From: Dipetalonema caudispina | Taxonomy: Eukaryota > Nematoda > Chromadorea > Rhabditida > Onchocercidae | Length of the DNA: 64,000 nucleotides | Direction of reading: 5' to 3' | NCBI GenBank assembly: GCA_013365325.1 | Contig: JABVXV010000080.1 | Span: 124,001 to 188,000, forward strand | Translations under genes and position numbers: made by a program | In this document: positions 27,301-40,100 of the stretch, piece by piece | Position numbering within the stretch: the first letter of the stretch is position 1 | Layout: each line of letters begins with the position of its first letter | The notes under the pieces: model-generated | What the model saw: the letters and a program-made list of their open reading frames with translations, nothing else | Told to the model about the DNA's origin: nothing | The model's database searches: none

Positions 27301-30300
27301 TTCTAATCAACATGTAATTATCTATTTTTCTCATACATAAATAAATTAAGAAAATGAAGAAACCTTTTGAGTAAGGTCACTTTCGAGCACGAAACAAGTA
27401 CCATCCGTATAAGCTGAACTATTGTGGTACCGTACTAACGGTGCACAGGCCTGAAATGAAGACGGACTTATTTGTCAAATAATGCATCAATCAAACTGAC
27501 GATTTTACCTATCCTATCTTTAATATGCAAATGCTGTTGCCATAAGTGCTACTTCATCATTCTATCTGTGAAACTATCTAATTTTAAGGGTTTCATTCCT
27601 AAGAGTAGCCCCTTTATTGACCGTCCTATATGGTAGCAAGAAAAAAAGAAACTTTCGGATATATATATACATCACAATATGACGAAATAATTCTTGGGAA
27701 CAGATCACTCGGAGAAACTTTCCGGTCTTCTGCTCCCCAAATTCCTCAATTCTTATTTAATATATTCTTCAAATCTTATTTTTTCAGTTTGGAAAAAAAT
27801 TTTAAAAAAGTTGAAGTTTACATACCATAGCCATCCCGTTTGGTATTCCGGCACTTGCAACTACCGATCCTAACAGTTGCCTATTTTTGCCTTGGAAATG
27901 TAATTGTCGTCCAAGTACACTATCTACTGGTTTCTTCATCTCATCAATGGTGCCATATTCAACATTTTCCTGTTGGCACCATCCAGAATTTGCATTAGTA
28001 CTTACGCCACCACTAAAGCAACAAATATTAACTAAATTTAAAGAGGTAAAATTCGACTAATTGTTTTTCAGTGTTGTCAATAGCAATCCCATTTTTAAAA
28101 TTATTATAGTCGGCTCAAAATGATAACTATTCTTGTTGAGGATTTATTGGAAAATAGGATGAAATCGAAATTTATGATCTTTCAAGTGTCATAAATAGCG
28201 TTAAGGTACATTTCTGCTAAAATGTCATTTATTTATGAAAAGTTCTTCAAGTCAAAATTTTTCAGCAAAGAATAGCTATGCCGAAAAAGGCAAAAATTTC
28301 ATATCGCCATCAAATCTTTCAAGTATTTGAATGATTATCACATATTATAGAAACCTTGTTATGAATTATTTTAACAAAAATTAATCTTTTTTTTTCCGAA
28401 TTATTTAACAGGTCGAATAAATGTACATAGAGATAAATAGCATTTGTAGTGATAATTCCGGTCAGTTAATTCAGAAGTAAATTATTGAGAATAATTCAAT
28501 GATCAAATAAACAGCGCAAAATAATAATAGAACGCTTATGATTTTAGCGTTTTTGCATTTGAATAAATCATTTGAAATTTATTGCAACTGTTCATTTACA
28601 TAAATACAAATGAGAGAGAATGCGATGTCTTTTTCAACATCTTAAAAAGTGAGAATATTGATGATATCGACTACCATCGGATATTTGCATACCGTATTAC
28701 TCACTTTGATTTTTTATTCAACTCTTATCTCCACCAATGCTTATACAACGATAAAATGTCCAACAGGAAATGACAGAGGCCTGTCGCAAACTATTTGTAA
28801 TGTATTTGTAAATGTCAACATGTACCGATATACTCATTTTGCTATCCTATCCAACTGACAAAAGTATAAAAATCAAAACCATTTGAATCCATAAAAAGTT
28901 TTAATTATGAAAATTCTTAAATTCATGAAAAAGAGCTATTAGAGTTAAATTTACTATATTTTTTTTTTAGTCAACAATAATTCCATCTCTTTTTTCATTT
29001 TTTTTTTTTGGGGGGGGGGAGGGGGGTTGCGGAGGAGCGGGGAAAAAAATTTTCGCATTTTATAAGAGGTCATATATATAAATGATTGATGGATTGAAAG
29101 AAATGATATTGATCATTTTTAATATTTTTGTTTTTTGTTTGTTTATTTAATACTATGTTTTATAATTGATAAAACTTAGTAATAAAAGCAGAAAATATTT
29201 CGATCATTGAGGACTTAATTATAATTATGTCAGAAGTGATTGTTTCAAAAGTTACAGAATTAATAGTCATAAAAACATTTAAAAAATATATGCGATAAAA
29301 AGATGATTTGCAATCATTAGTAGATAATCATATCATTGATAACATCATAATATAACTAATATATGGCATTTCTAATAGATATATCATTATGAATGAATTC
29401 ATGAGGCATTTATTCAAATGATTGATGGATCATATGTATTTGGAAGGACGGAAAAAAAGATTTTATTACTTTTCTTGATCAAAGTACTAATATCATTCAA
29501 TGTAAGTATGATCACTTTAGTAAGATAAATTCACATTTTTTCGGAGATTAAAAAAATTTTAAAATCAATTAATTAATGATAATTACCTGTAAGTATAACG
29601 TGCTGTAATTGGACATGAATATACAGCACCTGCCTGTTCGGTACCCGGTTGTCCTGATTCGGCTTTTGGAGCACCAACAAGAATTCTAGAATGTATAATT
29701 TGCTAAATGCAGATGGAAAATAAGAAAAAAAATCTAATAAAAACATTTGTAGTTTTAAAATGGTCATTTTCACATTTCAATACGGAAAAATTATGTCAAT
29801 CCATTTAATTTTCAATTCTCCATCGAATAATTGTACTTAAACTCTTTGCTACAGTTTAATGTTAAGAAATTTGAATAAGTTATTTCAAAAAATCAGTAAA
29901 TAAAATTTTTTTAAATAAATTATGAAAACCTGAAAATAAATTTGATGCTTGACTAGAATATGCTTAAAATTCGCTTTTCTATGCATAGATTCATTTCTAT
30001 TTCATGGATAATTTTAAATTAATTGCATAAACTTCAACAATTTCCTAATTTGGGCAATTCCTTGATTAATAGTTTTCAATTCTTCATTTCGACCGGATTA
30101 TTAATTATGTTATTTTAAATTATTACTTCATTTACATTTCAAACTACTGATTTTTGAGGATAAATTATTATTTCGCACACCCAACAATTAATTGATTGCA
30201 GAATTGTTTCTGTTAATTATTTCATTTCTGATTCATTTTTTGCTGATCAAAAAATAATTTTTGGTAAAAAATATATAAACGCTATTTCATTAAAAGGAAA

Positions 30301-33300
30301 GAAAGATGGCTGAAAAGAAGCCAAACGTTATGAATACGTTGATGTAAATACTACAACTAAGGCTATGATTAATGATAATGTTTCCTTCATTATCTTTTTT
30401 TTTTTTTTTTTATAGTAGTTAGGACGGGCAGAAGAAGCAGGGAAAAAGAATAAAAATATGTCCAGAATGAATGTTTCGAGGCTATTGGCTAATTTTTATT
30501 AATGGAATCGACAACAAATATTTTACACTGTCGTAAAAAAACTTCAGTAAAGCACACACAATGTTCAGATATTTACTATCGATTTCATAAGGCTGTGCAA
30601 CTCATCACAAATCGCAATAACAAGAAGCTATTTTTCAAATATTTTAAAGCCTCTGATTGTTTCCGGATGATCCGCCAATAATTTGGTTGTGTAGTGATGC
30701 CTAAATCGATAGAAATGTAAATGTAATAAGCATAGTGCTTGCTGTATGTCAATGTAACCTTGCCTATATAATCTGCATATACAAAGTCTTCGTAAGCCTA
30801 GTCTGTTATTTCAAAAGGCATTGTGATGGATGAGAGGAGAGCCCTAGGGCTAAAAATTTGATAGGGACCATTTTGCCAATTCAGATGAAATATGCTCAGG
30901 CAGATTTAAACTGCAATTGCAAACGGGTTATTAAGAGCATTTCTTCGCTATTGCAATATTGAATTCCCTCATCAAATCAGATGGAAGTACTAATTTCAAA
31001 ATTAAGTCTCATCTCAAAACATCTTGAAATCTTTTCACATTCGAATTTAAATTTTTAATTTCAAAATTTTATAAGTTTGTTGAGTTCAGCAGAAGATGAT
31101 TTGTAGTAACATATAGAGTATTGTCATCTCTCTTCCTTTTTCCGCCGCTCATCACTAATATATAAATGTGCAATTAAATTTGTTGACAATAAGATGAAAT
31201 TTTTGGTTAGAAATTAAAAGAGAAAGGGAAGGATAAGGGACTCTTCAGCAAACTATTTATCAAGTGATTCAGATGGCGTCGATATAAACATCCGGAAAAT
31301 GATGTCACCTTCCTCCATTTCCATTTCCTGAAAACCTCCTCTCTCCCATTTATCTTTAAGTCATAGTTTTTCAACGAATATTCATGTAATTGCTCGAATT
31401 ATGAAGGTTAGATCATTTTTATAATCAAACAAAAATTCGTGAAATATTACCAACACTTTGTTCTATTTATGATTACGGAAAAATATCAAAAATCATGATT
31501 TCCGATCAAAAGAGCATAAAATCGTGAATCCTGACATAAGGGAAGGGAAATCGTGATTCTTGATATGAGGGAAGAAAAAGTATTAAAATTTTAGATATTT
31601 CCTTTCCAAAATTAGCAATTTAATGTCCTTCAAAAAATATGCGATGCTGGATGGAATGGAAAAAAGCCAACAATAAAAATAAATTGGATAGCCAATTTTG
31701 ATGTCTCACATTTTTCAATTTATATTACACCCTAACAATAATGCGAAAAAAAAAATTTTTTAATAATTCCTTCATCTCTTCCAAAATTTTCCTTTTCTCA
31801 CAGAAATTTATAGTTTAGTATGACAGATTAATAATTTTCCTTTCACATATTATTCCAAAATTTCTATCATAAAATATGGTAGCATTCGTTGTTTCCGGTT
31901 AGCATATTCCTGAAGAAAGTTCAAGAGTGACCAAGACAAGGATTTAACAAAATGAATGCTGGACCAGCTCAATTCCGAAAATAATCCTGTCAAATCAATT
32001 AATATGTAATTAACTATATAAAACTTCAGTATCATAGTTTTTCGTGAAATTGTCTGCAAAAAAAGTGATCTATGTGTTATCTATCGTTATGTTGAAAATA
32101 TACAATTTTTACTTTCCTAAACTATTCAAGTTAAGAAACTTTAAAGTTTAAAATTACTCACTTCCTAATTGATCAACGAAATAGCTAACAGTATTCGTAT
32201 AAAAATGCGTAAGAAATCAATATAAAAATTTGATTCAACAACGTTTAAAACATTCTTGATAGAGATTTCTTGGAAATACTAATATTCAAAGATTCTGATT
32301 GCTAACAGTTGAAGAAATCCTAATCGAAGGACTCAATTTTTAAGCTTACCATAAAAAATTAGTCATACTTCGAATAAAAAACCACAGTTTTTTTTTTCCC
32401 CTTTCCCTAATAGAGGAAAAGAATTAATGAAATATAAATTAAGATTAATACAATTTTGTAATATTAGTTTTTCAATTATTTTATATGACTAATTTAAATC
32501 TAAATCCAAACAATGAATTATTTAAATCATATAATGAATGTGTGGTATTTGTACCTTATATCAAAAGTAACAATGAGAACTTCAAGGACTTTTTCGTCGA
32601 GTAGTTGTAATAATCACAATAAGATAAAATTAGAACTAACGGATGGAAATAATGAATGATGATTCAGACAGGTAATGGTAATGGTGCTTATCGCCGGTTA
32701 AACGATGTACGATTGAAAGATGAATGTCAAATAAAGAAAATTTCATTTTTTTGACTGACAAACCTCTCTATACAAAACTAAATGATGTTTTCAAATTTAA
32801 AATGCTTTAAAGTAATTCAAAAATCGTCGTTAAATTATCATAAAAAATGACTTATTCTTACCTGTTATTTCTTTTTTCCCGTAAATGGAAAAGAAAAAAA
32901 AAAAAGTATTCTTTCCCATGAAACATCATCATTTAGAATTCTCGCATTTTTCTTCCACTCTCAATTCATTTTTTGAAGAAAAAAAAAAAAAATTGTAATA
33001 ATAATAATAATAATTTGCTCAATGGGAAAGACGAAATGATTTGACAATTAAATTCAATTCGTAAAAAGGATTTTCACTTTCATTTGTTAAAAGATTTGTT
33101 AAAAGAAAATTCACAATCAATCTTCGTTTATAGGAAATTGTTCAATTATAAATTAGAAAAAAAAGATAAAATTCGGGGAATTTGAAAGGAAAGTAAATGA
33201 AATTTCTGTTATTTTATATTCATACTTAAAACGATAAAATAATCAGTATTGAAATTAGAACTTGAGACGTTGAAATCGAAATAAATTCTGCTCAAACATC

Positions 33301-33740
33301 AATATCAATATCCTTCCTTTCTAAGTTTGTTGTGATTTCACACTTTCATTTATCTTATTTTTCCACCCTATTGCTGTAAGATAATAAGCTTCCCCTTATC
33401 ATTTAAAAAGTTTAATTAATTTAATTTTAACTGTTGTTTAATGCTGGTCCTCAAGAATATGTGTCACACTTCCTCCAATAATACCTTTTATCTCTTGTTA
33501 TCATCGTCAAGCATTTTTCGATTTTTTTTTTTCAAAGTAAACAGTAATTTAAATCAGAGAGAGAGAGAGAACTTACACAGGTAGATTCTCTTTGAAATGT
33601 TCCGCAACAGCAAAACCAAAATATGAATCATTTGGTCCAATTTTATAGATTGGTGCATGAATATCCAAATTAAATGCTAACACCACTGCTAATGAGCAGT
33701 AATAATAGTAGATGAGGTAGTAAATTACTGTAAAATGCAT
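18324..33740 (-). CDS. ina-1: Integrin alpha chain, laminin-binding class (INA-1-like)
   Basis: Cell-surface adhesion receptor subunit expected to pair with the nematode beta chain PAT-3. Exons: 33577-33740, 29587-29685, 27826-28012, 27364-27450, 26562-26676, 25525-25708, 24436-24651, 24100-24329, 23746-23846, 23356-23609, 22980-23079, 22482-22613, 22142-22297, 21763-21842, 21307-21544, 20896-21089, 20407-20530, 20006-20275, 19315-19419, 18866-18985, 18324-18647. All phases agree; product about 1159 residues. In order: signal peptide, FNLD start, FG-GAP beta-propeller ([21 protein letters not shown]) with three calcium loops ([27 protein letters not shown]), no I domain, thigh/calf motif [13 protein letters not shown], furin-like REKR, membrane span, and tail with [22 protein letters not shown] and [12 protein letters not shown] favour the alpha3/6/7/INA-1 class over the RGD class (PAT-2). 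An upstream ATG at 33788 would add 16 residues; the inner ATG gives a cleaner signal peptide. Confidence 0.92.
29010..29042 (+). other. G-rich tract in integrin intron 2
   Basis: A run of 10 G, one A, 6 G, then GG, GG and GGGG within 33 bases, directly after a run of T. It lies on the strand opposite to the integrin mRNA and has quadruplex potential. Very unusual in DNA this AT-rich. Confidence 0.7.
32997..33014. repeat. (TAA)n microsatellite in integrin intron 1
   Basis: Six copies of a TAA/ATA unit inside the 3.9-kb first intron. I see no other gene in this intron. Confidence 0.8.
33556..33570. repeat. (GA)n abutting the integrin exon 1 donor
   Basis: GA repeats on the plus strand read as a CT repeat right after the minus-strand donor GTAAGT (33571-33576). 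Confidence 0.7.
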
Positions 33741-34570
33741 CTTCCACCTTGTAATCAAATTTAATAACGCTAATATAATTCTAGACATTTGCGTAATATT
33801 GTTCAGGTTTGAAAGTTCTTTGTATTCCGGAAAATTCCAAGCAGTTTGATGGTAATATCAAGAAAAATCCGACTTGAAATTACATAAATGAATAGTGGTA
33901 GAGATGAATGAAAATTCCGAGTTGATTGATACTTCCAAATCAAAAAAAGAAAGAAAAAAGCTGATAATGCTAGCAGTACGGATCGAAGTCCAACACCTCG
34001 ACCTGTAAACTAAACAAAAAATTGAAATGATTTAAATAACTCGAATTACGAAAAATTATCATTACTATCATCAGATTAGCATGTAATGACAGACTCTGAA
34101 TTCGAGGAACTAAAATAATAAAAAAACTAAAATTGTAATTGAATGTCAGAATTTGAATAAGAAGATGAAAAACAGAAAATTCTGTGAGGAAAAATTCGTT
34201 AAGTTTGATTTATATTCACAAATTTTCTATTACTTTTTATTTCTATAAAAAACATTTCGCAACAATGAAATTAATAACATTTATTATGCCACGAAAACAA
34301 TGATTTTTCAAGTTTTTAATCAAACTTTATTGAATTCTCAATTTTCAATCAATCATTAAAGACAGCATGTAAATTAAACACATTTTTCAATATACACAGA
34401 CAATTGGATAGTTGGACAAAGCTGACCAAACCAACTATTGCGACAATGGTAATGGTCAGTTGATGACGACTCATGTCACATTCACTTCACTTATACTGAA
34501 ATAATATATGTTTTAAAAAGTATGAAGTCAAAATTCATAAGCAAATAGCACTAGCAACGATATTTATATA

Positions 34571-34626
34571 GACATACACACACATACACACATACATACA
34601 CACACATACACACACAGACAGACATA
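34571..34626. repeat. CACA/CATA compound microsatellite
   Basis: Alternating ACAC and CATA units ending in CAGACAGACA, about 0.8 kb upstream of the integrin start. Confidence 0.85.
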
Positions 34627-34985
34627 TATATACGTTCAGGAGAGAAATGCGTTTCAATGTGAAGCTTGGTGTTTTATTTATTTAATGGTTTGCAAACAAA
34701 AAAGTGAAGATGAAAAAAAAGATGAGTATGTGTGTGGGTGTATGTGTGGGTGGATGAGTGGGTTGATGAGTGGGTGGATAGATGGAGTACACTAAGCAAA
34801 CATACATTATTAGTTTATGTGGCAATCCGTATATAATTTTGATTTTGTGGTTGCAAAAGGTTAGGGATGAGAAGAGGAAAAGGAGGAGGAAGAGGAGAAG
34901 GACTTGACTACGGATGAATGATTATTGCGTAAATGGTAATGACAAGGGGTCATTCATTCGTCTGGTACAGAGAAAGAAGGATAGA

Positions 34986-35010
34986 AGGGGAGAGAGAGAG
35001 AGAGAGAGAG
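34986..35010. repeat. (GA)n microsatellite
   Basis: Uninterrupted GA repeat inside a purine-rich stretch that starts near 34861 with AGGA units. Confidence 0.85.
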
Positions 35011-35576
35011 GGAAGAAGAGTAATTATTGCGGTTCCAAGGGTTCACCAAAAGGTAGCCCCAATGTGGTGGTGGTGGTACAACATATCGATGTCATCATGC
35101 ATGACGGGTCTAGAAGAGAGGAAGAATGCATTCAATGCACTTCTTTCTCCCTTCCGCCACATATTTTACGATTTTCACTTCTGTATCTAACGGAAAGGAC
35201 GCAATCATTACTACTGACTGATTCATTGATTCTACAGGGAAGATTGGTATGATTGTAACGAATGAACGGCTTTAGTCTCAACCTCAGTATCATTCTCCTT
35301 ATCTTGAACCTTTTGGATACCGTTTATTTGTTTCCTATCCATGTGACCATTGGTCACTGTTGCAAGTGGACATAGAAAAATGACCACTTTAATCTTGTCA
35401 TTTAACGTCCCCATTTATTACATTCAACATAAGGATGAATAGACAAACAGACAGACAACGGGTAGGTACCATTGATGGACAGACAAATTTAGGAAGAGAG
35501 ATTTGTATACGACACATCCAAAGGCCAGCAAAACAAAGAAATAGTAACGATGGTGGTTGAAGGTACCCCACGGATA

Positions 35577-35625
35577 CATACATACACAAACATACATCCA
35601 CATACACACATACATACATACACAG
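35577..35625. repeat. CATACA microsatellite
   Basis: Degenerate ACATACA/ACATCCA repeats; they generate Cys/Val/Tyr-rich frames on the minus strand that are not genes. Confidence 0.8.
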
Positions 35626-36400
35626 AGGAGGGGACCATCTGAAGTATTGGATGACATGAAGGAGTAAAGATACATTTGTGGAAGTGAAGTGATGGATGAC
35701 AGCAAACGCTAACAAACGTGAATAAAGGTGAGGACGACGTAAGAGAAGTGTGTCGTGATGTAATGAAGTCATTAGTGACATCGGAGGAGTAAGTTAATAT
35801 AACCCATTGAACTTGTTGATTAATTATTTTTGCATAATCTATTGGAAAGTTGGAAATTTTTGGAACTAAGCGAAATTTCATCATCAAAGATCAGAAAGAT
35901 ATTGCAACAGTTGTTATTTGAAGAAAGATCAGAAATGGAGTGAAAAGCTTAAACAGTACTGTATAGGTTAATTGACCTTTATGTCAAACTTGCGAATTTG
36001 CAAATAATGAAAGAAGAAATTAAAAGAAAAGAAAAAATGAAAGCTAAAGAAGATACACTTACCTCTCAACGTTTATTTTTTATTTGAAATTGAATTATCA
36101 GATGCTAATAGTTAGGCTTTAAGCTTAACAAATCTTGAGACTATAGAATTAAACCTTCCGATGATGAAATATCTTTCTTAATCATTATCTAGCATACAAC
36201 TATAGTAGTAACTAAGCTAATTTCAATATTGATTTTTAAGATGAAACTATGTTTGTAAACTTAATCGGAAATATTTAGGAAAGGAAAATGGAGCAATATG
36301 CATGCACAGCTGGTTGATAATTATATTAAGAGGATCATATGGATTGTTTTAGATATTCAACAAAATATATTACTCCATATGGCTCATTTAAAGCTAAATT

Positions 36401-36480
36401 AGGATAGGATAAAATAGGAATAAATAGAATAAAAGATTAGAATGGAATAGAATAGAATAAAAAAAAAAAAATGAGAAAAA
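36401..36480. repeat. GAATA/GGATA degenerate tandem repeat plus poly(A)
   Basis: Repeated AGGAT, AGAAT and GGAATA pentamers followed by an A run. A shorter GAATA block recurs near 37300. Confidence 0.7.
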
Positions 36481-36856
36481 AGGTAGGATAGAATGAGTTC
36501 TACAGTAGTTGATGCTAACACTTAGATGAATATAAGTAAATTTGTTGAAAAGGATTATCCGAAGAGTATACTCTAACAATATATTAACATAACATACAAT
36601 AAGCTCCTAATCAAATAAAATAATTTATCGATTTCCATTCATGAATCACTGTGATAGTATTCGCGGGTAAATTTTGTACCGCATTGACCATCATCATAGA
36701 AAAGGTGATAGATTCATTTAAGTAAAGTCATAGATTCTTAGCTATTATTAAACTTAGTTACGGAAAGAATCGGAAAATTGAAGGACAAATGAAGCTTTAC
36801 GGTTGTGTTTAATATAAATATAATTCGGAAGAAGCTCATTTCATAGCTGATATTCA

Positions 36857-37107
36857 CACGGTGATATTGGTCAATCCGTCTATTTCATATGCTCCACTGA
36901 CCATTCCTGCTATTCATCACTCACTTTTAAATTTTTCTATAAAATATCCAATCTACTTTTTCGAATTAACTTGCAAATGTAATGTACGGCGGTAAATTTC
37001 AATATTTCAGCGGTTCTGACCTTCTTCAGAATCACCAAAGCATTGATTTCTTCTATATCCTCACGGTGATATTGGTCAATCAATCCATTTCTTATGCTTC
37101 ACTGACC
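36857..37107 (+). repeat. Imperfect direct repeat, two copies 205 bases apart
   Basis: Copy 1 at 36857-36902 and copy 2 at 37062-37107 share CACGGTGATATTGGTCAAT exactly. They then continue with related sequence ending in CACTGACC. Total length is about 46 bases per copy. No coding frame is evident. Confidence 0.75.
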
Positions 37108-40100
37108 TTCTAGTTTTCACATTTCCTCTTTCTAGCTCTCAACATTTTTGACGTTTATCTGCCAAGTTAAAATTTTATAAAGAATTTAATTTTAGGTACA
37201 CCATTAGCCATACCTAAAATTAAATTCATCAATCTGAATTGAAATTAAAATTAATTTAACAAAATTCGACAAATAAAGCAAAGCTATCAAACAGGGCATG
37301 GAATAGAATAGAATAAAATAATAGTGTGGAGCCATATGTGCTGGCTAGCATTAATACAAACTGAGAAGATTTATGTTCGTCAAAAATTTACGATGAAGTT
37401 TTTATCAATATAATCGTAGTGTAATCACAGTCGAATTTGCATATTAGATGTTGTGGGAAATAAAAAGTGTAAATTAGATGTAATTGAAAAAAAAAAGATG
37501 AAAACGAAAGTATTTGTGGGTCAAATATGAAAGGTCAATGATTGGATGTTGAGAGGAATGAAATGATTCTTTTGAACTGCTAAAGTTTGATGCAGCAAAA
37601 GATTCGAAGTTATCAGTAAAATACTGAGAGCAAAATCTCAATTTTCTACCATTTCTCTTTCTCCTTTTTAATTTGTCCCAATAGCAAGTCAAATTTCGTA
37701 AGTAAAATATTTTCTCGTTTGAGACATTTCGCAGAAATTTTTTGAAATTTAATTTTCAATAATCACGTTGTCTATTTTTTCGGATTGGCAAGATTGAATA
37801 GTTGGGAAAAATTCAAAATTTCCAACGATTCGGACGATAATAAAAGGTTAGAAAAAAACACAAAGGGTTTTAAAAAACATTCATTTTCGATTTTTCATTC
37901 TTTGCATTAAATGAAATTTTCAGATTTTATCAGTGAAAACCTGATACGAAAATGAAAATTTCTTCATGTTTAATCTAGCGGTCAAAAGAAACAGGTAATT
38001 TATACAAAGCATTTAATTAAAGAAGCTTTTATAGATATAATTCTAATACATATCGTTAGGCCCAAGGCTAGGCCTATATTGCTATTCCAACTAAATTTCA
38101 ATATTTTTTTCCTTCCTTCTATATTTTCTTTTTCCTTCTCTCTTTAAAATGATTTTTATAAAACTCGAATTAATTACTGAGATTGGTATATGGCCCTGAG
38201 AAAATGAATCCTGCAGGAATCGAACAGATGGTGGTGATATTCAATATAATTTTCAGAATAATTTTTCAATTCGATTCAAGTTGCAATTTCTAGTCTTTAA
38301 ATTAATTTCGAATTTCATTCACTTACATATTTTTTAGTTGATATTGATGTTTAATTTGATGCATGGTATTTTCAAATTTAATATTGAAATGTAATTACTG
38401 GTCGGTCCTATGGTACACTTATTATTAAATCTGAAAGTTTTCAGTTCCACTTTTTTTCGAATTTAACAACTAATGAAAGAACAGTATGATTATTATGGAA
38501 CATTTAAAGCAATGCCAGCAGAGAATGTACATGCTATTATTGCTAGTGGAACTGAAATTGGAACCGGAATCAAAACCGGAATTATCAGTGTTGAATTCCT
38601 TTTTTCCACTGATCAGTTTCGCAAATAAAAATTAGATCTCCTACTGCAAATTGCCTTCTTCTGTTTTCGTAAATTCCAACAAAGAATTGAAATCCCTAAT
38701 GAATTTTAAAAAATTTTTTTTTCTGACATTTGTTGAAAGCATTCTCCAACGCCAATGGTTAAATGCGCTTTCTCTTTTTCAGGAATTTGATTGTAACCGA
38801 TTCCCTTCTAACTGAATCCGGAAATTTGCAGGGAAGAGTTCGTTGATTTCATTTTTACAGTTATAAATTACATAAATTAATTCATTATTACCACTTCAAA
38901 GATCATATGATCAATTCCTATTACAGATAGGATAACATATCTTATATCACTTGTAGTGAGCAGATTTTAAACTAATTTTCTATTTCTGTTCATGTCCCTT
39001 TCAACTTCACCAATTTTTCGATGTCACCAAATTGTTTATGTTTTTTCTGTGTCAGATAATTTTTGTTTCTGTTTTCGAATTTTTTTTTTTAATACCCAAA
39101 TGATCAGTGGTACTTTTTGATCATTCCTTGTAAATAAGATCATTCGTTTTCATTCATATTTGCAGTTTCATTGAATTAACGATAATATGGAAATCAATTT
39201 TTGCTAACTTTTAATTGAATTGTGGTTGGCAGCATTGCATCACTCAATCACAATAGCTATTTGTTAATATTCAATGGGTCCTGTCATGATGATAAAATTG
39301 AATCTTAGCTTTGTACCATCTTTCCTTCATTTCAATTAGAAAACCTTTTTTACCTACTCAAAATATTTTACTTGACGATAAAACTTTTTATGAGTGAATT
39401 TTATGTAAATTAATCTATTCCCAACTCTATAAGTTATATTAAAGAAGTAAAAGACATTCAAATCTTTCATCTTTTTTGTGCATACAATAATATAGTTAAC
39501 AAATTTATAGTTCTTCACTTCATCCTATTTTTATCGTATAATTTCGCATTTAAGTGGATTGATTTGTTAATATGATTTCAAGGTTACTTCACAATTAATT
39601 AAATTGTAAGTGTGATGATTGTTCGGTATGAAATAACAATTTTTATAAGTAAAAGATTTCAAAAATGATTTTTAAAATATGATTTTAGGAGATGGTGAAG
39701 GATTAAAAAAAAAAAAAAGCAGAAAATATAGTTTTGCAAAAGACTGTTACGTTAACTGGCAGTTAATGAACTGCATAGATGGATATCTTTTTTAAATTCA
39801 AGAAATTTATTTCCCGCAATTCGAAACAGTATTTGAAACCTGTAGATGATACTGTAGTAATCTTTGCAGTCACTATACTATGCTGTTATAGCTAATAAGA
39901 ACTGAAAGATTTAAATTATTTTGAAGAAGAAAATGTATCCCGAATTATTTGTGCATAAGTTGACATGTTAAACAGAAATTTATTCTACAGAAGAGGGAAA
40001 AATGTTTACTCATATTTCAAAATAATGAACTGTATGAACTTTGGCATTTAAAGCAGTTAATTGTAAATTAATTATACGTTCCGATCTGAAAAATTAGCAT

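Noticed and set aside
35398..35887. Overlapping minus-strand frames of 93-132 codons rich in Cys, Val and Tyr
   Set aside because: Generated by CATACA-type low-complexity DNA. No splice context, and three frames are open at once.
38211..38230. T-arm-like sequence on the minus strand (GTTCGATTCC)
   Set aside because: The flanking bases do not pair as a T stem and no acceptor stem or anticodon arm is present, so it is not a tRNA.
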